A DNA stretch of 64,000 bases from Isoetes taiwanensis (taxonomy: Eukaryota; Streptophyta; Lycopodiopsida; Isoetales; Isoetaceae), in assembly GCA_021234155.1 (NCBI GenBank), contig JAJEKV010000014.1, positions 6,711,563 through 6,775,562 of the forward strand, written 5' to 3'. The notes beneath the pieces were generated by a model. That model did not search any database. It had not been told where the DNA came from and saw only the letters and a list, made by a program, of their open reading frames with translations. Position numbers and translations under genes: made by a program. Shown in pieces: positions 30,981 to 44,382 of this stretch (position 1 is its first letter; the number at the start of each line of letters is the position of its first letter).

Positions 30981-33014
30981 CGTATTTATTGGGATTTATG
31001 GGATTCCAACTAGAAACATCTCTACTTCTACTAGCCTTTAGGTCTCTGCCCCCTTTCCCAAGCACAAGAGGTGTAGAAAAAGGACTATCATAATACGTAA
31101 ATCCATTCATAACCTCAGCTTAAGTAACAAATAAAGGTTATTTATACAACTAATTATACAAGGGTTAGCTAGAAACTCAAACTATCTACATACTAATCAA
31201 TATCCTGGCTAGATTTGTTGTCTCTCAGGGTCTCCATCCCTCTGGTTTGAACAAGATTGAACAAGCTAGTCCTCCTCCACCAATTCGCCCAAATCGATTT
31301 GGGGCAAAAATTGGAATGGAGCCCCAATTTGGTTAACCCTAGATTGGCAAGTCCGTTAGGGCCAATCGATTCGGCCCAAGTGGCACTTGCTTAATTAGCC
31401 TAATTACTAATAATTAACTGAATAATTAGTTATTAATTAGCTAAGGTGACAAAATTAGCTTAATTAATTAATGCAATTTTCGCAAAGCTAACTTTAACCC
31501 TTTTGGTCTATTTTATGATGGCTAAAATACCCTTGGTGATGTGTCATGGTATTTGTATATATAGCGTGCAAATATGTGGAACATCACAAGCTGAGCCCCT
31601 CCAACCCCATGCTGAACAAGCTCATCCTCTAGCTGATCCGTGTACAGACCAAATAATGTTGGAGAGATTGCGCATCTTTGGCAGACCCCAACACTAGTGG
31701 GTGCCGTCAGCCACCCCTAGGGCCCAGCGCTTGCGCGATCTGGGGGGGATGCTGTCTGTACTGCTTGTTGAGGAATGAGGCAATGTGGACAATCATTGTT
31801 GGGCAACACTTACCTATTTGGGTTGGCATGTTTTGGGCAAGTGACCATGGGCAGCAACCGCAGCAGGCCTACTAGCCTGCAACACCTGGATCTGAGAACT
31901 TAGATCTTGCTGGTGCATTCTGCCTTTCAAATGGAAAGATGCAATGACGCAAATGCTCATGAGCACAAACATGAAGGCCTTCCCCTTGCTGAGCAAGTGC
32001 ATTACGTAGCTCTCGCGCATCAAAATCCTGCGCGTTAGAGCTTTGTTTCAACCTCTCTAGAAAATTAACTGCCACACCCTGCCAGTCTGGAAGCAAAATC
32101 CTGTGCAGTCATCCAATCTAATAGCAAAAACCCTATGCAACATTGACCACGTGTCACGACCCTTATATCATCGAAACGTGCTTGACAAAACAAAAAACTC
32201 TATAGCATCAACCTTGTGGCACAAATCCTATAGCTCAATTCCTCCTTGATAGCAAAGCAACGAAGGGTTTCTGGCTGGATTTCCATTCAGGTTGGTATAG
32301 CTGGCTAGTTCCTAGGGGCTCATAAATTCTTTGGCTTCAGAATTGCAAGAGGCCAATTGCTAGAAATTGGATTGACCCTGCCTCCTGGCCAGAACGGAGA
32401 AGGGCTCCTTCATCATGTCAAGGCACACCCGATCCAGGAATTCTAGGGCTAGCATAGGAGACCACTTGAATTAGTTCATTGAGCTTCGAGAATGATTGAT
32501 CCCACAACTCTCTCCATCAGATCAAGAGCAGGTGGCGTTAAGCCCAAATTACTTATTGGAAGGTAAGCATTTGCTTCAATTATTAATCATGTTTTCTTTG
32601 AAAGCTTTGGAAAAGTGTCCTATAGAGCCATCTTCCTCCAATAAGGCGCAGAGTACAGATGCAGTGATACAGATCGATGAACCAACATACACAGAAGTAA
32701 TGGTCCAAACACATGTCAACACAATCTAACTAGAGATTTCAAAGGCAGTTAGAGATGTAGAGTGCAGTCCGAGGACCAATATTAGATGATTTAGAGCTTG
32801 ATGGAAGCCTCAATTTGCAAATTGTGGGGATACCAGAAGCGACTCCTGGATTGGATATGTGCATTGATGAAGCGGCTCCTCGATTGGACATGGACATTGA
32901 TGCAGCCACACAGTTCTTCACAAATATCATGCACATCCAAAGGCCGGAGATTGCCACAGCACAAAGAGTAAGCGCTCTGAGACTGAACCGGCCACGGCAT
33001 ATACTTGTGTAGTT
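30981..33014. other. Intergenic stretch, no recognised gene
   Basis: AT-rich with TTAATTAA clusters at 31390-31480. Open frames near 32500-33000 lack recognisable domains. Confidence 0.4.
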
Positions 33015-33634
33015 TCGTACACCATAGGATAGACTTTATACAGGTCAAGATGGCATATTATCAACGCCACATAAATCCCATGTTGAGACGGGGCCCGCAA
33101 TGCTACCTGCGCACTCATCTACCCATCTCTATCCGCACAGGTGCACACCATCTCTGGATTGAGACAGGGAGATGGATTGGGGAGCTGCTTTAGGAGAGGC
33201 TTTGTCAACGCTGCCAGGTTGGAGCTGTGGAAGACAAATGCTATACCCTTCAGAGTTGTCCAGCCTATGATGACATTCGGATACGCTACGCTGAGCTGGT
33301 CCGTCCTTGCCAGCCTCTGCATGAGATGCTGAGCACGGGCTCGGTACGGAGGTTGGGATCATGGAGATCATGGATCGACGATATCAGCTCGGCCCTCGGG
33401 CACTTACCTACCTGATATGTGTACATATTTCTTTCCCCATGATATATATTTGTATTTGTATTTGTACAGTTTGACAGTAAACCTATTCCTATCACAGTTT
33501 TTCTCCCAAACAACCCTTGAGGAGGGGGGAAGGGAGTTAACTCGGACAGTAATACTGCATCTCCTGTTTGGGTCCCATAGGTCACTTGGTCTCCGTGGAC
33601 GATAAAAACTCTATTCTATTCTATTCTATTCTAT
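33015..33634 (+). mobile_element. 5'-truncated LINE (family II copy B)
   Basis: Protein QVKMAYYQRHINPMLRRGP and TGAHHLWIETGRW match HVKLAHYQQQVNPRLTRGP and TGAHRLRIETGRW of copy A at about 28700-28860, with a small deletion. It ends with the same tail (CCCATAGGTCACTTGGTCTCC) and a (TATTC)n tract at 33609-33634. Confidence 0.85.
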
Positions 33635-34347
33635 CATCGTTGGATTGAAAAATAAGGGATCAAAAATAAAGGATCGAAGGGGTGGGGGTTGTACCTCAAA
33701 AAGCACTACACTAATAGGTGGTAGTTAAATTTAACATTGTGCAAAGTAATATGTGCCCAACGCATATATGTCCTCACCAACTTGTGCGCGAAATAAAATG
33801 TGCCCAATATATATATCCTCACTAGAGAGAGGTTTTATTCATACAGCAAAACTTAGTTCGAAAAGCCACCACTTCTCACCGAACTTAAGTAATATACGTG
33901 ATGGTCTTTGAGATCTAAAGTGCGCAACTAGCATGATCAATTACTTGATTTCTTTAGCTCAATTGAGGCAAGCAACATTTCGTGTCAGAGAATAACCTTT
34001 TTCTTAGTTGAAGATGTCTCCAACTTATATTTCTATGCTTTTTTCACTTTTGATTCACACAAGGCCCGGCTCAAGGAAATATTAACAATTTACAAGCCAT
34101 CAAAGAAAGCACCCGGCCTGTCTTCGGATTATTAAAATACATCCTCATTTAACTCCAATTTTCACTTTCGCCTTCTTGGATAAATAAACAATATACATTA
34201 CATTTCCAGAAGGTAAATGTTGATCCTTCCTTCTTTATCCCGTCTTTTGAACGGACGTCTGTAAATATATAAACAGCAGACATCAATAACTTCACTACAG
34301 AGAAACAAGCATTTGGGAAAACTTAAGATCCCGCTTACCAGGTCAAA
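33635..34347. other. 3' flank of the trehalose-6-phosphate synthase gene
   Basis: No coding signal. It presumably includes the 3' untranslated region of the minus-strand gene ending at 34348. I could not place the polyadenylation site. Confidence 0.5.
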
Positions 34348-37282
34348 TCAAAGAGCACTCTCCATGACTAGCTGAGAGTGTGTTGCACTCAAAAAGTTTG
34401 AAGCAGACTCAAAGGAGTTTTGGCATGTCCCATTGCCCAATACGTTTCTGCTGTTCGGGCTTAAAACAGACGGGTCCGAAGCATATGCTAAACTTTGTAA
34501 CATTTTGATTACATCTGTAGTATCATCCAAGTAGTACCTCGCTTTGCTGGGCTTTTGGCCAACAGTACAAGCAAACACCTCAGTTAATGGAGAATATGGA
34601 TCAGATGAAGTTACTGCCTCAATTCTTTCAAACATGTCTTCGTCAGATCTGTCATCTCCAACACAAAGAACAAAATCTGGTGGCTTGCCATTACCAGCCA
34701 TTGATGAAAGCAGCTGCTCTACGACTAAGCCTTTGCTAACACCCTGCATTCCAACAAAAACAACATAATTAAACACACATATAAATACTAAAAAACACTA
34801 ATCCTTTCTCAGCATACACCTATCTACCTGGCATTTCACTTCAACTATGTATTGTCCACTTTTTACAGAAACAGGATCATTTGCCAGCACACTCTCTAAG
34901 TGATCCAATAGCTCCTTTGCCTGCCAAGATCCAAAATCTGGATCTGCATCACGATGGTGCCATACAAGGCCACTATCTTTGCTTTCAATGTAGGATCCAT
35001 CAGTACTCTCTTTATACTGAAGCATAACAGGCAATGCAGCTTGTTTCCATTCAAAATCTGAGACAGGTACACTTGTCTGCCATGGAGCACTTGCTTGCCA
35101 CCTGCACACATAGTAATGTTTAGGTACATTGTAGAACCATCTTTTAAAATAGATTAACTAGAATAGGCTCTCCATTTTAGCCTGTGTCTTACAGTTTACC
35201 ATATCATGGTTTTTCTTTTTGCAATAAAAACTAAGACGTCCAAAGATTCAAGACAAGTTATTACCTGTAATAAAATCCATGCTCTGCTGCTAGGCCTAGG
35301 TTGTCACATGGTGCAAACCACTTGATAAGTGTATCTCTGCCTCGACCACTGACAATGAACACTACATTTCTGGGGTCACTGCACAAGGTATTTAGCACTG
35401 AAATTACTTCAGGACTTGGAGCTTTGTTGATGGAGGCCTGAGGCATCATTGTACCATCATAATCAAGCAGAAAAGCTCTACTGCTGCTCCTTTTATAAAC
35501 CCCCACAAGATGATCTGTTAACAGCCTGCGGAAATTTGGATCTAGAGCAATAATCCTGAATCCTAAACCAAAGCCAATACCATAACAACGCCTCCTTGAA
35601 TGGTCCTTGCATGCCCTCTCTAGGTCTCCAACAAAACTCTGTGCCCAATAGGCAACATCATGCGTACTCACATACTTGTAATGCTTTTCATGCCTTGCAT
35701 GCTTCTCAGCTTCTGGCATTGACACAGCTGTAATCATTGCTTCTGCAACTGCTTCAATATTCCATGGATTTACTCGGATTGCACCACTAAGAGAAGGGGA
35801 ACAACCAATAAATTCAGAAACAACAAGCATGCTCGTTTTTAAGTTTTCATCATCAGCATGCTCTTCAATATCAGGATCCATAAGCCCCTGGCGACAGACA
35901 ATGTACTCGTAAGGAATCAAATTCATCCCATCTCGCACAGCAGTAACTACGCAGCACTCTGCAACGGTGTAATATGCTATCCTCTCATAAAATGGTACGT
36001 CCCTCTCAATTAAGATGACTGGCTGATACCCTTCCCTACCATATGCCTGATTAATTCTCTTTGCCACAGAATAGGCTTCATGCTGAACTTGGTGTACATC
36101 TTTTCCACGTCCCCTGGCAGGATTCCCTATCTGAACCATCACTAGTTTCCCTCTCCATTCTGGCCGCTGATTCAGCAGTTCTTCCATAGCCAGAAACTTA
36201 AGCCCAATACCTTTGAAAATATCAGTGTCATCAACTCCAAGCAGCACAATTTTCCCATCAAATTGAGATTTTAACTCCCTGATCCTGGCCTCTGTCTCCG
36301 GAAGCTGTAAAGTATGGTGTAGCTGACCCATGTGGATCCCTACAGGCATAATCTTAATTCCCACAGTCCTGCCATAGTACTGAATACCAATATAGCCCCT
36401 TTTGGACTGAAACTCTAAGCCCAACATCCTCCTACAGCAAGACAGAAAGTGCCTGGCATAATCAAAGGTGTGAAATCCAATAAGATCCGCGTTCAACAGG
36501 GCACGCAGTATCTGTTCTCTTACAGGCAGGGTCTTGTAAATCTCCGAGGATGGGAAAGGACTATGCAGAAAAAACCCAAGCCTAATTCTATTAAATCTCT
36601 TCCTTAGAAAAGTGGGAAGCACCATAAGATGGTAATCATGAACCCAAACAAAATCATCCTCGGGGCTAATTACCTCCATAACCTTATCTGCAAAAATCTT
36701 ATTAACAGACACATAGGCCTGCCATAGGAGCCGATCAAACCTGCCTCCATGATCCGAAGTAAGGGGAAGCATGTAGTGAAACAAAGGCCAAAGCTGCTGC
36801 TTACAAAATCCATGATAAAACCTGCTGCGCAGATCTGGAGGCAAAAACGCAGGAACACAGTTGAAATTCTCAAGCAAAGTCGCAGCCACTTCGTCCTGTT
36901 CACTGAGAGGAACATCTACTTTAAGACAACCTACATACAAAACCTCCATATCTTCCGGCAATCCATCCTTAAGTCTAAGAAGCAAGGAGTCCTCATCCCA
37001 GCTAAAAGACCAAGACAAATTATCAGCTCTGCGTTCACCCTGCAAGGGCAAAATATGGGCAACGATGATGATTCTATCCTGTAAGATGTTAGAAGAAGGG
37101 GCGTCGGAGGTAACACTGTTTGCCACATTATCATCATCAACGCTAGAAAGGTTACCAGGCAAGGTCATAACACGAGGAAGGTGCCCGCTACCACGGCGTC
37201 CAAGCCCAGCTCCGGAACTGCGAGAAAAAGTGGGATAATCGGCAGTGAGGTCCAGAAGGTTGGAGTAGGATCGGGAAAACAT
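34348..37282 (-). CDS. TPS (class II): Class II trehalose-6-phosphate synthase/phosphatase-like protein
   Basis: Three coding exons on the minus strand: 37282-35265, 35101-34828 and 34743-34348. Introns of 163 and 84 bp have GT-AG ends and keep the frame (HGFYYR|WQASAPW and VEVKCQ|GVSKGLVVE), giving 895 residues, close to the family's usual 850-880. The start MFSRSYSNLLDL is the class II hallmark. A GT20 glucosyltransferase-like domain spans about 55-545 (VWVHDYHLMVLP, FFLHSPFPSSEIYKTLP, GFHTFDYARHF). A HAD phosphatase domain follows with DYDGT at 607-611 and GDDRSDEDMF at 793-802, both intact. Class II proteins generally act as regulators of trehalose-6-phosphate sugar signalling and not as strong enzymes, so catalysis here is uncertain. 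Two coding introns near the 3' end are typical of plant class II genes. It looks functional, the only clear host gene in the window. Confidence 0.96.
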
Positions 37283-39086
37283 GGTGGGCGATTACTGGGT
37301 GAGATGGATCAGGGCGAAAGCAAGCTCGGATTGACGGAATCGGAGCTTGGGCACCGGAGTTACGAAGTGGGTTTTCGTCTCCGACCCATGGCTATGTTCG
37401 CGGAGCACAACAGTGCGCTCTACGGTGAAGAGGCCACACTTTGAGCCCCTTGCCTTGGCCTCTTGTGTAACGATGTAGCCCACACACTATACCCTTATTT
37501 TCTTACCCCCAATCATTATGTTCATCTTATACGCTTGCTTTCCCATTCCTTGCCCATACATACACATTCCTTTTGTTCCCATAGCCTATCTCGTCTCCTC
37601 TCCGCGCTAAAATATAATTCAATTTATTCTACTTTCATAATATTTATCTTTCTGGTCTTCGTGGATGTTAAAATAATATTTACTCATCTATATAAAATGC
37701 AACTCAATTCAATTTATTTCCTTTTCACTCTATATTTCCAATGCTTTCCCATTCCTTCTTCGTTCATACACATTCCCTTCGTTCCATTTTCGTTCTATAT
37801 GCTTTGTTCCATTTTCACTTTATATGTTCTTTCTTTCCTCTTTCTACCCAGCATACACTTTCCTTTCTTCCATATACCCCTCCATGTTCACCCAACGTGT
37901 CCCCTCTTTCCTATCTTCCACAATACCATTACATCTCTCACGTAAAAATTGCTCCTTATTCCTACCATCCATAGCCTCCAGCCTCCACGCCTCAGCCTCC
38001 AACCCCACAAAATTCGTCATCCCCTTTAAGTTATATCACTTTCAATATCTAGTTATCACCTGGGTCCCATGTCTAGGCGCTTATGCAAAAAATCTACTCT
38101 GTTTTGAAACAATCATGCACAACATGCACAGGCTAAATATTATTGTAACTACTCCGTGTAAGTTATCACACAGAAACGAAGAGGTTTTTGGTCACATTCG
38201 TAGAAGAGAACATCAGAGAATACGACAGCATCATGAACTGGTGGGCACTCACATTCTTCGGCTTATGTGCTTGCGTGGATTGGAGACATAATGCTCCTCC
38301 TCCGTAAACTTTCTTATTCATGTATTCTTCTCCAACATTTAAAAACACTCACCTGCATTTTGACAATAGTGCCTTTGTGTGTGTTTTAGTAATGCTTTAC
38401 CTTTATGACATATTTCTACTACTAGATGGAATAACTTGAATATGTATATTATATTTTCATTCCAGTGAAAAGATGGTATCTAATTTATGACCACAAGCAT
38501 TATTTTTTCCAACTTGAAGAAGTCAAATGGTGCTAATAGAATATTTTCAACCCATTCGGGGTATTATATTTCTGTGGACCTGCCATGCACATTGTCACTT
38601 CACATTTTTTGAATCAAGATCTAACTCCACATGTCTTCAAAATGGTACTAAAAGAAGAGCAAACCCAAAGCGTATATTAGACACCATATATTTCAAACTC
38701 TGCTTAGCAGTGTATGCCAAACCTCTTTATTGCTTAAGGATAATTTTCCTAGGGATTTATAATGTTATCGAAAATTGGCAAACCTCTTTATTGCTTAAGG
38801 ATAATTTTCCTAGGGATTTATAAGGTTATCGAAAATTGGCAGATGTGCTCGAAAAATTCCTAGTACGAGTAAAAGATATAGTAAATTTTCTTTTTCTTAA
38901 ACAATCACCTAGAACTATAGTCTTTTCAAGAAAATGTTAAAATAAAGTAAAAACAAGTTTCAAATTTTAGACTAGACAGAACAATTTCAAGGGAAAATAA
39001 AACAAAACCAAGTTTCAAATTTTAAGTGATACAATACAAACAATTTTCATGAACTTTTAAAAGAAATCTTCTCATACAAAATGGGA
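37283..39086. other. Promoter side of the TPS gene and decayed repeats
   Basis: 37283-37480 is the likely 5' leader; I see no ATG-initiated upstream ORF there. 37538-37590 and 37742-37790 share GCTTTCCCATTCCTT followed by CATACACATTCC. Around 37576-37680, CCCATAG, GTCTCC and GGTCTTCGTGGATGTTAAAA resemble the 3' tail of LINE family II, suggesting old tail fragments. Confidence 0.45.
38718..38839 (+). repeat. Exact tandem duplication, 61-bp unit
   Basis: Two adjacent 61-bp units, each starting CAAACCTCTTTATTGC, differ at about one base inside (TAATG and TAAGG). Non-coding. Confidence 0.9.
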
Positions 39087-40157
39087 CTATAACAGTTCCA
39101 GAATTTCCATATCCTCCTCGCTCGCAATTTCATCTTCCTCTACATCTGGAGGAAACTCCAAGCCTTCACTTATGACACTAGTATCAGGCCCTTCTATTTG
39201 AGAAGAAGTACATGTATAAATGTGCCTATACTTTGCAGCAAATTCCCAATTTATAATGCTAGTAGAGAAGTCAAAGTTCTCTAGACTTGGACCTTCAATT
39301 GCAATTCGAACTAAAGCTTCAACAGTAGGTAACCAACTTATTTCTGTACTTCACCTTTATAACGTTCACTCTACTAAAACCGCGTTCGCAAGTTGTTGTA
39401 CTACAACATTGGACAAGACCAATTTGTGCACCTTTTAGTAGCTCTGAATATTTCAAAGCCCACATTTCCATGCAAGAAATCATTGTCCAAGTATCGCCAA
39501 AGCTCTTTCATGCCCAATCTGTACTAGCTTGCATTCTAAATTTTAGAAATTCTTTCAAAAATTGATTTTTATCAATAATAGCATGATATTCTTTGCCATC
39601 TACAATTTTTTTTCTGCTAAAAAAATCAGCAAGCTTAGTGATCTCAACACTTCCTAAATTTTATAATTCCCTTGCTCGCTTTGGCATATTAACAGGTGCT
39701 AAAATTTTTAAACATGACAGCAGCTCCTGTTCTTGCACATGATCTTTCAAAGATGCCACTAAGGCAGATGAGAATGCTTCTTGAAATGACAATGCCGCAG
39801 TAAGATCCTCGCCTAGAATTGACCTTCTCATCTGCACTCCTCTATACATGTCACCTTTTATAGCGGCGCGTAGAGCAAATAACATTCCATACTTACTACC
39901 AAAATTTGGAATGGCAGGATAACCTTTACTATCATAGTGAAATCCATTCAAATCAATTGGATGCGCATGCAAATATTCTGCTTCAATTACATAAACTTCC
40001 AATTGTATTGACATCCACATAGTTTCTTTGAAAATCAAGGCTTAAATCAGTCATCTTTTAGAGTACATGAGCAAGATAGTGTAGAAAATACATAACCTAA
40101 AAAATATGGACATGTATTAGCTATGATGATTACATGTAATAGATCAGCCATCTTTAA

Positions 40158-40190
<33 letters not shown>

Positions 40191-40922
40191 CAAAAAGTAA
40201 AGAATAGAGATAGCTACTTACCTAGATGTTTCTTAGATTGTCATATATAGATTCATTTTCCTCCTTTAGCACATTCAAAATTGGTTCCAAATTATCACAT
40301 AGTTTCTTAATAGCACAATGCCTACTAAGCCATCGTGTTTGTTGGATCCCTTGCACCTTCAATTAATTATACTCAAGTTCTTTTTCCATTTGATCCAATA
40401 GATTCAATTTGTTGGGAAAAAAAACTAGCGATCTTATTAACGAGTGCATTTGCGTGCACATTGCTTCAGAATCAGCAAAACTTGAAGCAGATTCAATACA
40501 AAGATTAGTACAGTGTGCCAAACAATGTAAGCTAATCATGAATGGATTCGTATACTTCTTAAGATGAACAGCAACACTCATATTGCAACATATCATAATA
40601 GATGCTCCATCTGATCCAAATGCTAGAAATTTAAGTGTGTCCAGCCCACACTCCTTCACCTTTTCCACGATAGCCTCGTAAATGAATGTCGCAGTGCCAT
40701 CAACTACTTTATTAATTTCAAGAAAAGTTGTCACAACTTTTGATCCTTCTAAAAATGTAGCAAACATAATCAGGTGCTTTGTGGTACTAATGTCAATCGG
40801 TTCATCGACCGTTATTCCAAAGAAAGGGCTTTTCTTGATACTTTTCCAAGTAGATGCTTCAATTGATTTGCTAATGCTATCCGCAAAATTAGTGTTAGTC
40901 CCATGCCCCAAAGCACAGATCT
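39087..40922 (-). pseudogene. hAT transposase relic (ZNF862/DUF4371-like)
   Basis: On the minus strand 40911-40363 encodes a DUF4371-like core: FFGITVDEPIDIS, TKHLIMFATFLEG, FLAFGSDGASIM, ISLHCLAHCTNL. After a break, 40038-39661 continues with HPIDLNGFHYD and SKYGMLFALRAAIKGDMYRG. The carboxy end, readable from about 39390 to TAG 39087-39089 with one frameshift, has CERGFSRVNVIKVKYRNKL and TVEALVRIAIEGP, the hAT dimerisation region of this family. A run of about 30 A at 40159 lies in the gap. In plants such genes are hAT transposases or domesticated relatives. Stops and frameshifts mark this one as dead. Confidence 0.8.
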
Positions 40923-41546
40923 ATTTCTAAGGTACAGAAAAGAGCCAAAGGGCAAAGGGCAGGCATCCACGTCAGCAGCCAAAGTCACGGCAACAAAGAA
41001 GCGACCACACAATTCCACAGCGTAAAGGACACATGGCCTACCAACTTTCACTGCCACTCATCACGGCAATAATAGTTCCACGAGTCACGACAGGAATCAT
41101 GGGATTAGGTGACCGAGAATCAGAGCCCTTTTGGGGGATCATTGTACTATATATACTTGAGAATTAGACTTAAACCTCTAGACAAGTTCATGTCCTTGTT
41201 GTCTCTTCTCTTCACGGAGTTTTTGCATGTACTCTCTTTGAATCAAAGATCATTATTGTCTCATCTATTGTTGATTTCCTCTTTCTCTTTTGCATTTCAA
41301 AGCCCGCGTAACAATCATCTCTTCTTGAGGAGTAGCTTGCAGGACACAAGGGTTCCCACAGAGGACTGTCCCCAAACACTCCTGAATCTGGATCCTAAAC
41401 ACTGTCGCTGATTGCCGGGTCCTCCACTTTCTTTTCTTCTACAATGTCTTTTCCGATCTTCACTTAGGATGAGCTTTTAGCCAAATTGCGGTCCGCCTTG
41501 CCCGTGAGCAAAGGCGCGATGCTGCTCATGATTCTTATTATAGGAC

Positions 41547-42463
41547 TATGGGTCATTTCCCACTTGCCATTAAGTTAAGTTAAATAGGGCAAATGACTGG
41601 AACTTGCTTTCTCACTGACCCTTAAGTTAATATCAATTAAGTTAATTCCAGTTAATATTTAACTGTTCATTAACTTAACGGAGCATCCTTCTCACTAGAA
41701 AAAGTTCAGTTATTTTTTTAACCAAATTTAAAAATATTTAACCAACTAGTGCAAAAGTTAAGTGACCTAAGCAAGGTCCACTTAACTTCTAACTTTTTGG
41801 TTAAGCATTAAGCTAACTTAACTACGAGTGAGAAATGGTTCCAGTTAGGTTAGACTTTTAAATCATAATTTTGACAAGGATGCCAACTAGTTGACCAAGT
41901 GTCTTATTAGTTTGATAGATTGAATAAAAAACATTAAAAATAGGAGGTAGATTTTAAGAATTTTATGATTGATTGACTGGTCATGTAGTACTTGACTAGA
42001 AAGTATTAAAATGGAGAGAGTTGACGACAAATCAATTGATTGGCGAGAAAGTGTCTAAGTTAACCAAACGTCAACTCATTGACTAGAGAGTCAACCACTT
42101 TACTAGATCTTACTAGGTAGTCAAACAATTCACAAAAATAGTAACTTGACAAAAAAAGTCATATCCTCCATTTAACTTAACCGTATCTCTTAACTGAAGT
42201 GAGAAATGAACACATTTATCTCTAACCTAACAAAACTTCTTAACTACTAGTGTGAAGCACAAGCTTATTATAAAGGTTAGGTTAAGTCGATTAACCTAAG
42301 TGGTCCATAATTGGTATAATGCGAATGCATATCTTCACAATCCTTTAAGTTAGTCTTAACTTAACGACTTTAATGGGAAATCACAATCTACTTTCCATTA
42401 AGTTAAGAGATAACCAACTGGTTAAGTTAACCTAACCTAATTGCGAGTGGGAAACTACCCTAT
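41547..42463. mobile_element. 911-bp inverted-repeat element with 3-bp TAT target duplication
   Basis: The element is 41550-42460. The left end GGGTCATTTCCCACTTGC and right end GCGAGTGGGAAACTACCC start inverted repeats that extend about 36 bp into ATTAAGTTAAGTTAA. TAT flanks both sides. The interior repeats TTAACTTAA and GAGTGAGAAATG blocks in both orientations. The GGG end and 3-bp T/A duplication suit PIF/Harbinger-type non-autonomous elements. No protein is encoded. Confidence 0.8.
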
Positions 42464-42740
42464 GATAGTGAAGGAGGTCGTCCACACTCCCGAGCCCATT
42501 CTGCTCCACCAACTCTGCGCACTTCTTCACGTCCAAGGTTGCCCACTCGCCATCATTGTTCTCAACCTCAATCGCCTCATCAAACCCCGGTGCATCATAC
42601 TCCACACTATTTTCAGACCCCCAAAAGCACCTATATCCATATTCCACCGATGTCTACCTCCGGGTTTTTCCACGACTCCTCCTTCTGTTGTAACCAGCGG
42701 CCCTTCCTTCTCTCATGCTCCTTGATTCTCTCATGTCTCC

Positions 42741-44382
42741 ATGCCATATCCTATCTATGTTACGCCAACTGCAGTTCCGTCAATTTTCTCCCCTGGCTTA
42801 AATTTGAAACTTCAGCACCCAATCTTTGGCAACACAAAAGGAAAATCTATTATTGATCAAAGTGGTCAAGCTCACATGGAAGAGTTTGAAGCTCTCACCA
42901 TTCTCAACGGTCATTCTCAACTGCAAATTAAGTTCCATATCTTTTCTATTATTGTGTGACGCACCCCATCAATGGCTCATGGCCAATAAAGGCCACTGGC
43001 AACAGAGTTGGGATGACACAAAGTGGGCATTTCTTGCCCACTATGGTTCGCTGGATGACGACCAACAGTTGCTGAAACAATTGAATGAACTGCAATAACA
43101 GGCTATGGAATCTTCCAGAGACTTTGCAGATCAGCTACTGATTCTAGTCAGCAAACTCAAGGAATATCCTACGCAAAGTCAGATTCTTGTCTGGTTCCTC
43201 CAATACCTTCCTCCTGCCATTCGGCTCATGATAGAATATTTGCGCCCGAAGTCTCTCACTCAAGCCATTGAGCTTGTCAATCACTCCGTCAATGTTTCAT
43301 CTCGCCGTGTTCCCCTCACGGACTTATCTTTCATGCCTTCCACGGCATTGCAACACAACGCGGTAACTCCACAACCTAGTCAGGCTAAGTTTGGTGTCAT
43401 CTATGTAAATATCAAGGCCATCTTGCGAATGAATGCAATCCCATCAATGGTCCTCCCTACTGCAAATGCTGCAATATGTGCAATCATACGACGGAGGAAT
43501 GCACGCGTGCCAAACCCACGCCCTTCTGCCAAAAACCAGTTTTTCAGGTACAGGCTACGCCGCAACAGTAGCCTCAGCGTGGTCAATCATCCCGTCAACC
43601 CTTTGACCCCGCCAAGGTCCAATGCTATCACTGTCATGAATGGGGCCATACTACTACTATATGTCGTCAACTTCCATAAGTTCTCCCACGCAAGCCTCTC
43701 TGGATCAACAAGCTCGGGAGGAGATTTATCAAGCATTGAACCCTCCGGTTCAGTAATCCAATTGGGTAGGTTTGATTTCCCCCCAGACTCATGGCACTCT
43801 TCCCTATCTTCTCCAGCATCATGATACCTGGCCTTTCTATGCAGTTCATATAATCTTGGCCAAATATCCAACAAAATCTGTTCACTTTGCATCCAACATC
43901 AATCACCTGATGCCCAATGTCATGCCCAAGCTCCACCAAAGCATTCTTCATCTTATGCAGGCAGCTAAAGGGCGCACCTTGGCCAATGTCTATGCTATTA
44001 CTCGTTCTCATGCCAAGGGGACTGAACCTTCTCAGTCTACACCACCTCCACGTAAACATAGATATTCTAATATTGCTGCTGAGTCGAACTTTTGAAAGAG
44101 GTTGCTGCTTCTTTACCTCCCAACGCGACCTCCGTTGATCATTCCAGCACTTCACACAACATTCCGCTCGAACTTCAAGAAGAGTTAGCAAAAATTAAGG
44201 TCCCTTTGAGTTTGTCCACTATTTTCAAACTCTGTCTTGCTCTTCGTGAACACATGCCCCTGTCCATAGTCCTGGTTGGTGTTGTGCCACCCACGGTCCA
44301 TGCCACGGTGGGCGCTCAACAAATTAATCACGTTCAATTTGATGGAGGCAATGAGATAAATGTTATTATGAACAAACTCTGA
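42741..44382 (+). pseudogene. Retrotransposon gag with three zinc knuckles and a protease-like remnant
   Basis: Gag core at 42960-43320: WDDTKWAFLAHYGSLDDDQQ, ESSRDFADQLL, LPPAIRLMIEYL, with a TAA at 43096 where Gln is expected. After a frame change three CX2CX4HX4C zinc knuckles lie in one frame: CHLCKYQGHLANEC (43395-43436), CKCCNMCNHTTEEC (43461-43502) and CYHCHEWGHTTTIC (43623-43664). At about 44340 FDGGNEINVI resembles a decayed aspartic protease site. No reverse transcriptase is found before the CACTA-type end at 44606. Confidence 0.7.

Noticed and set aside
37292-37483. Upstream ORF in the TPS leader
   Set aside because: The open frame has no ATG, so it is not a credible uORF.
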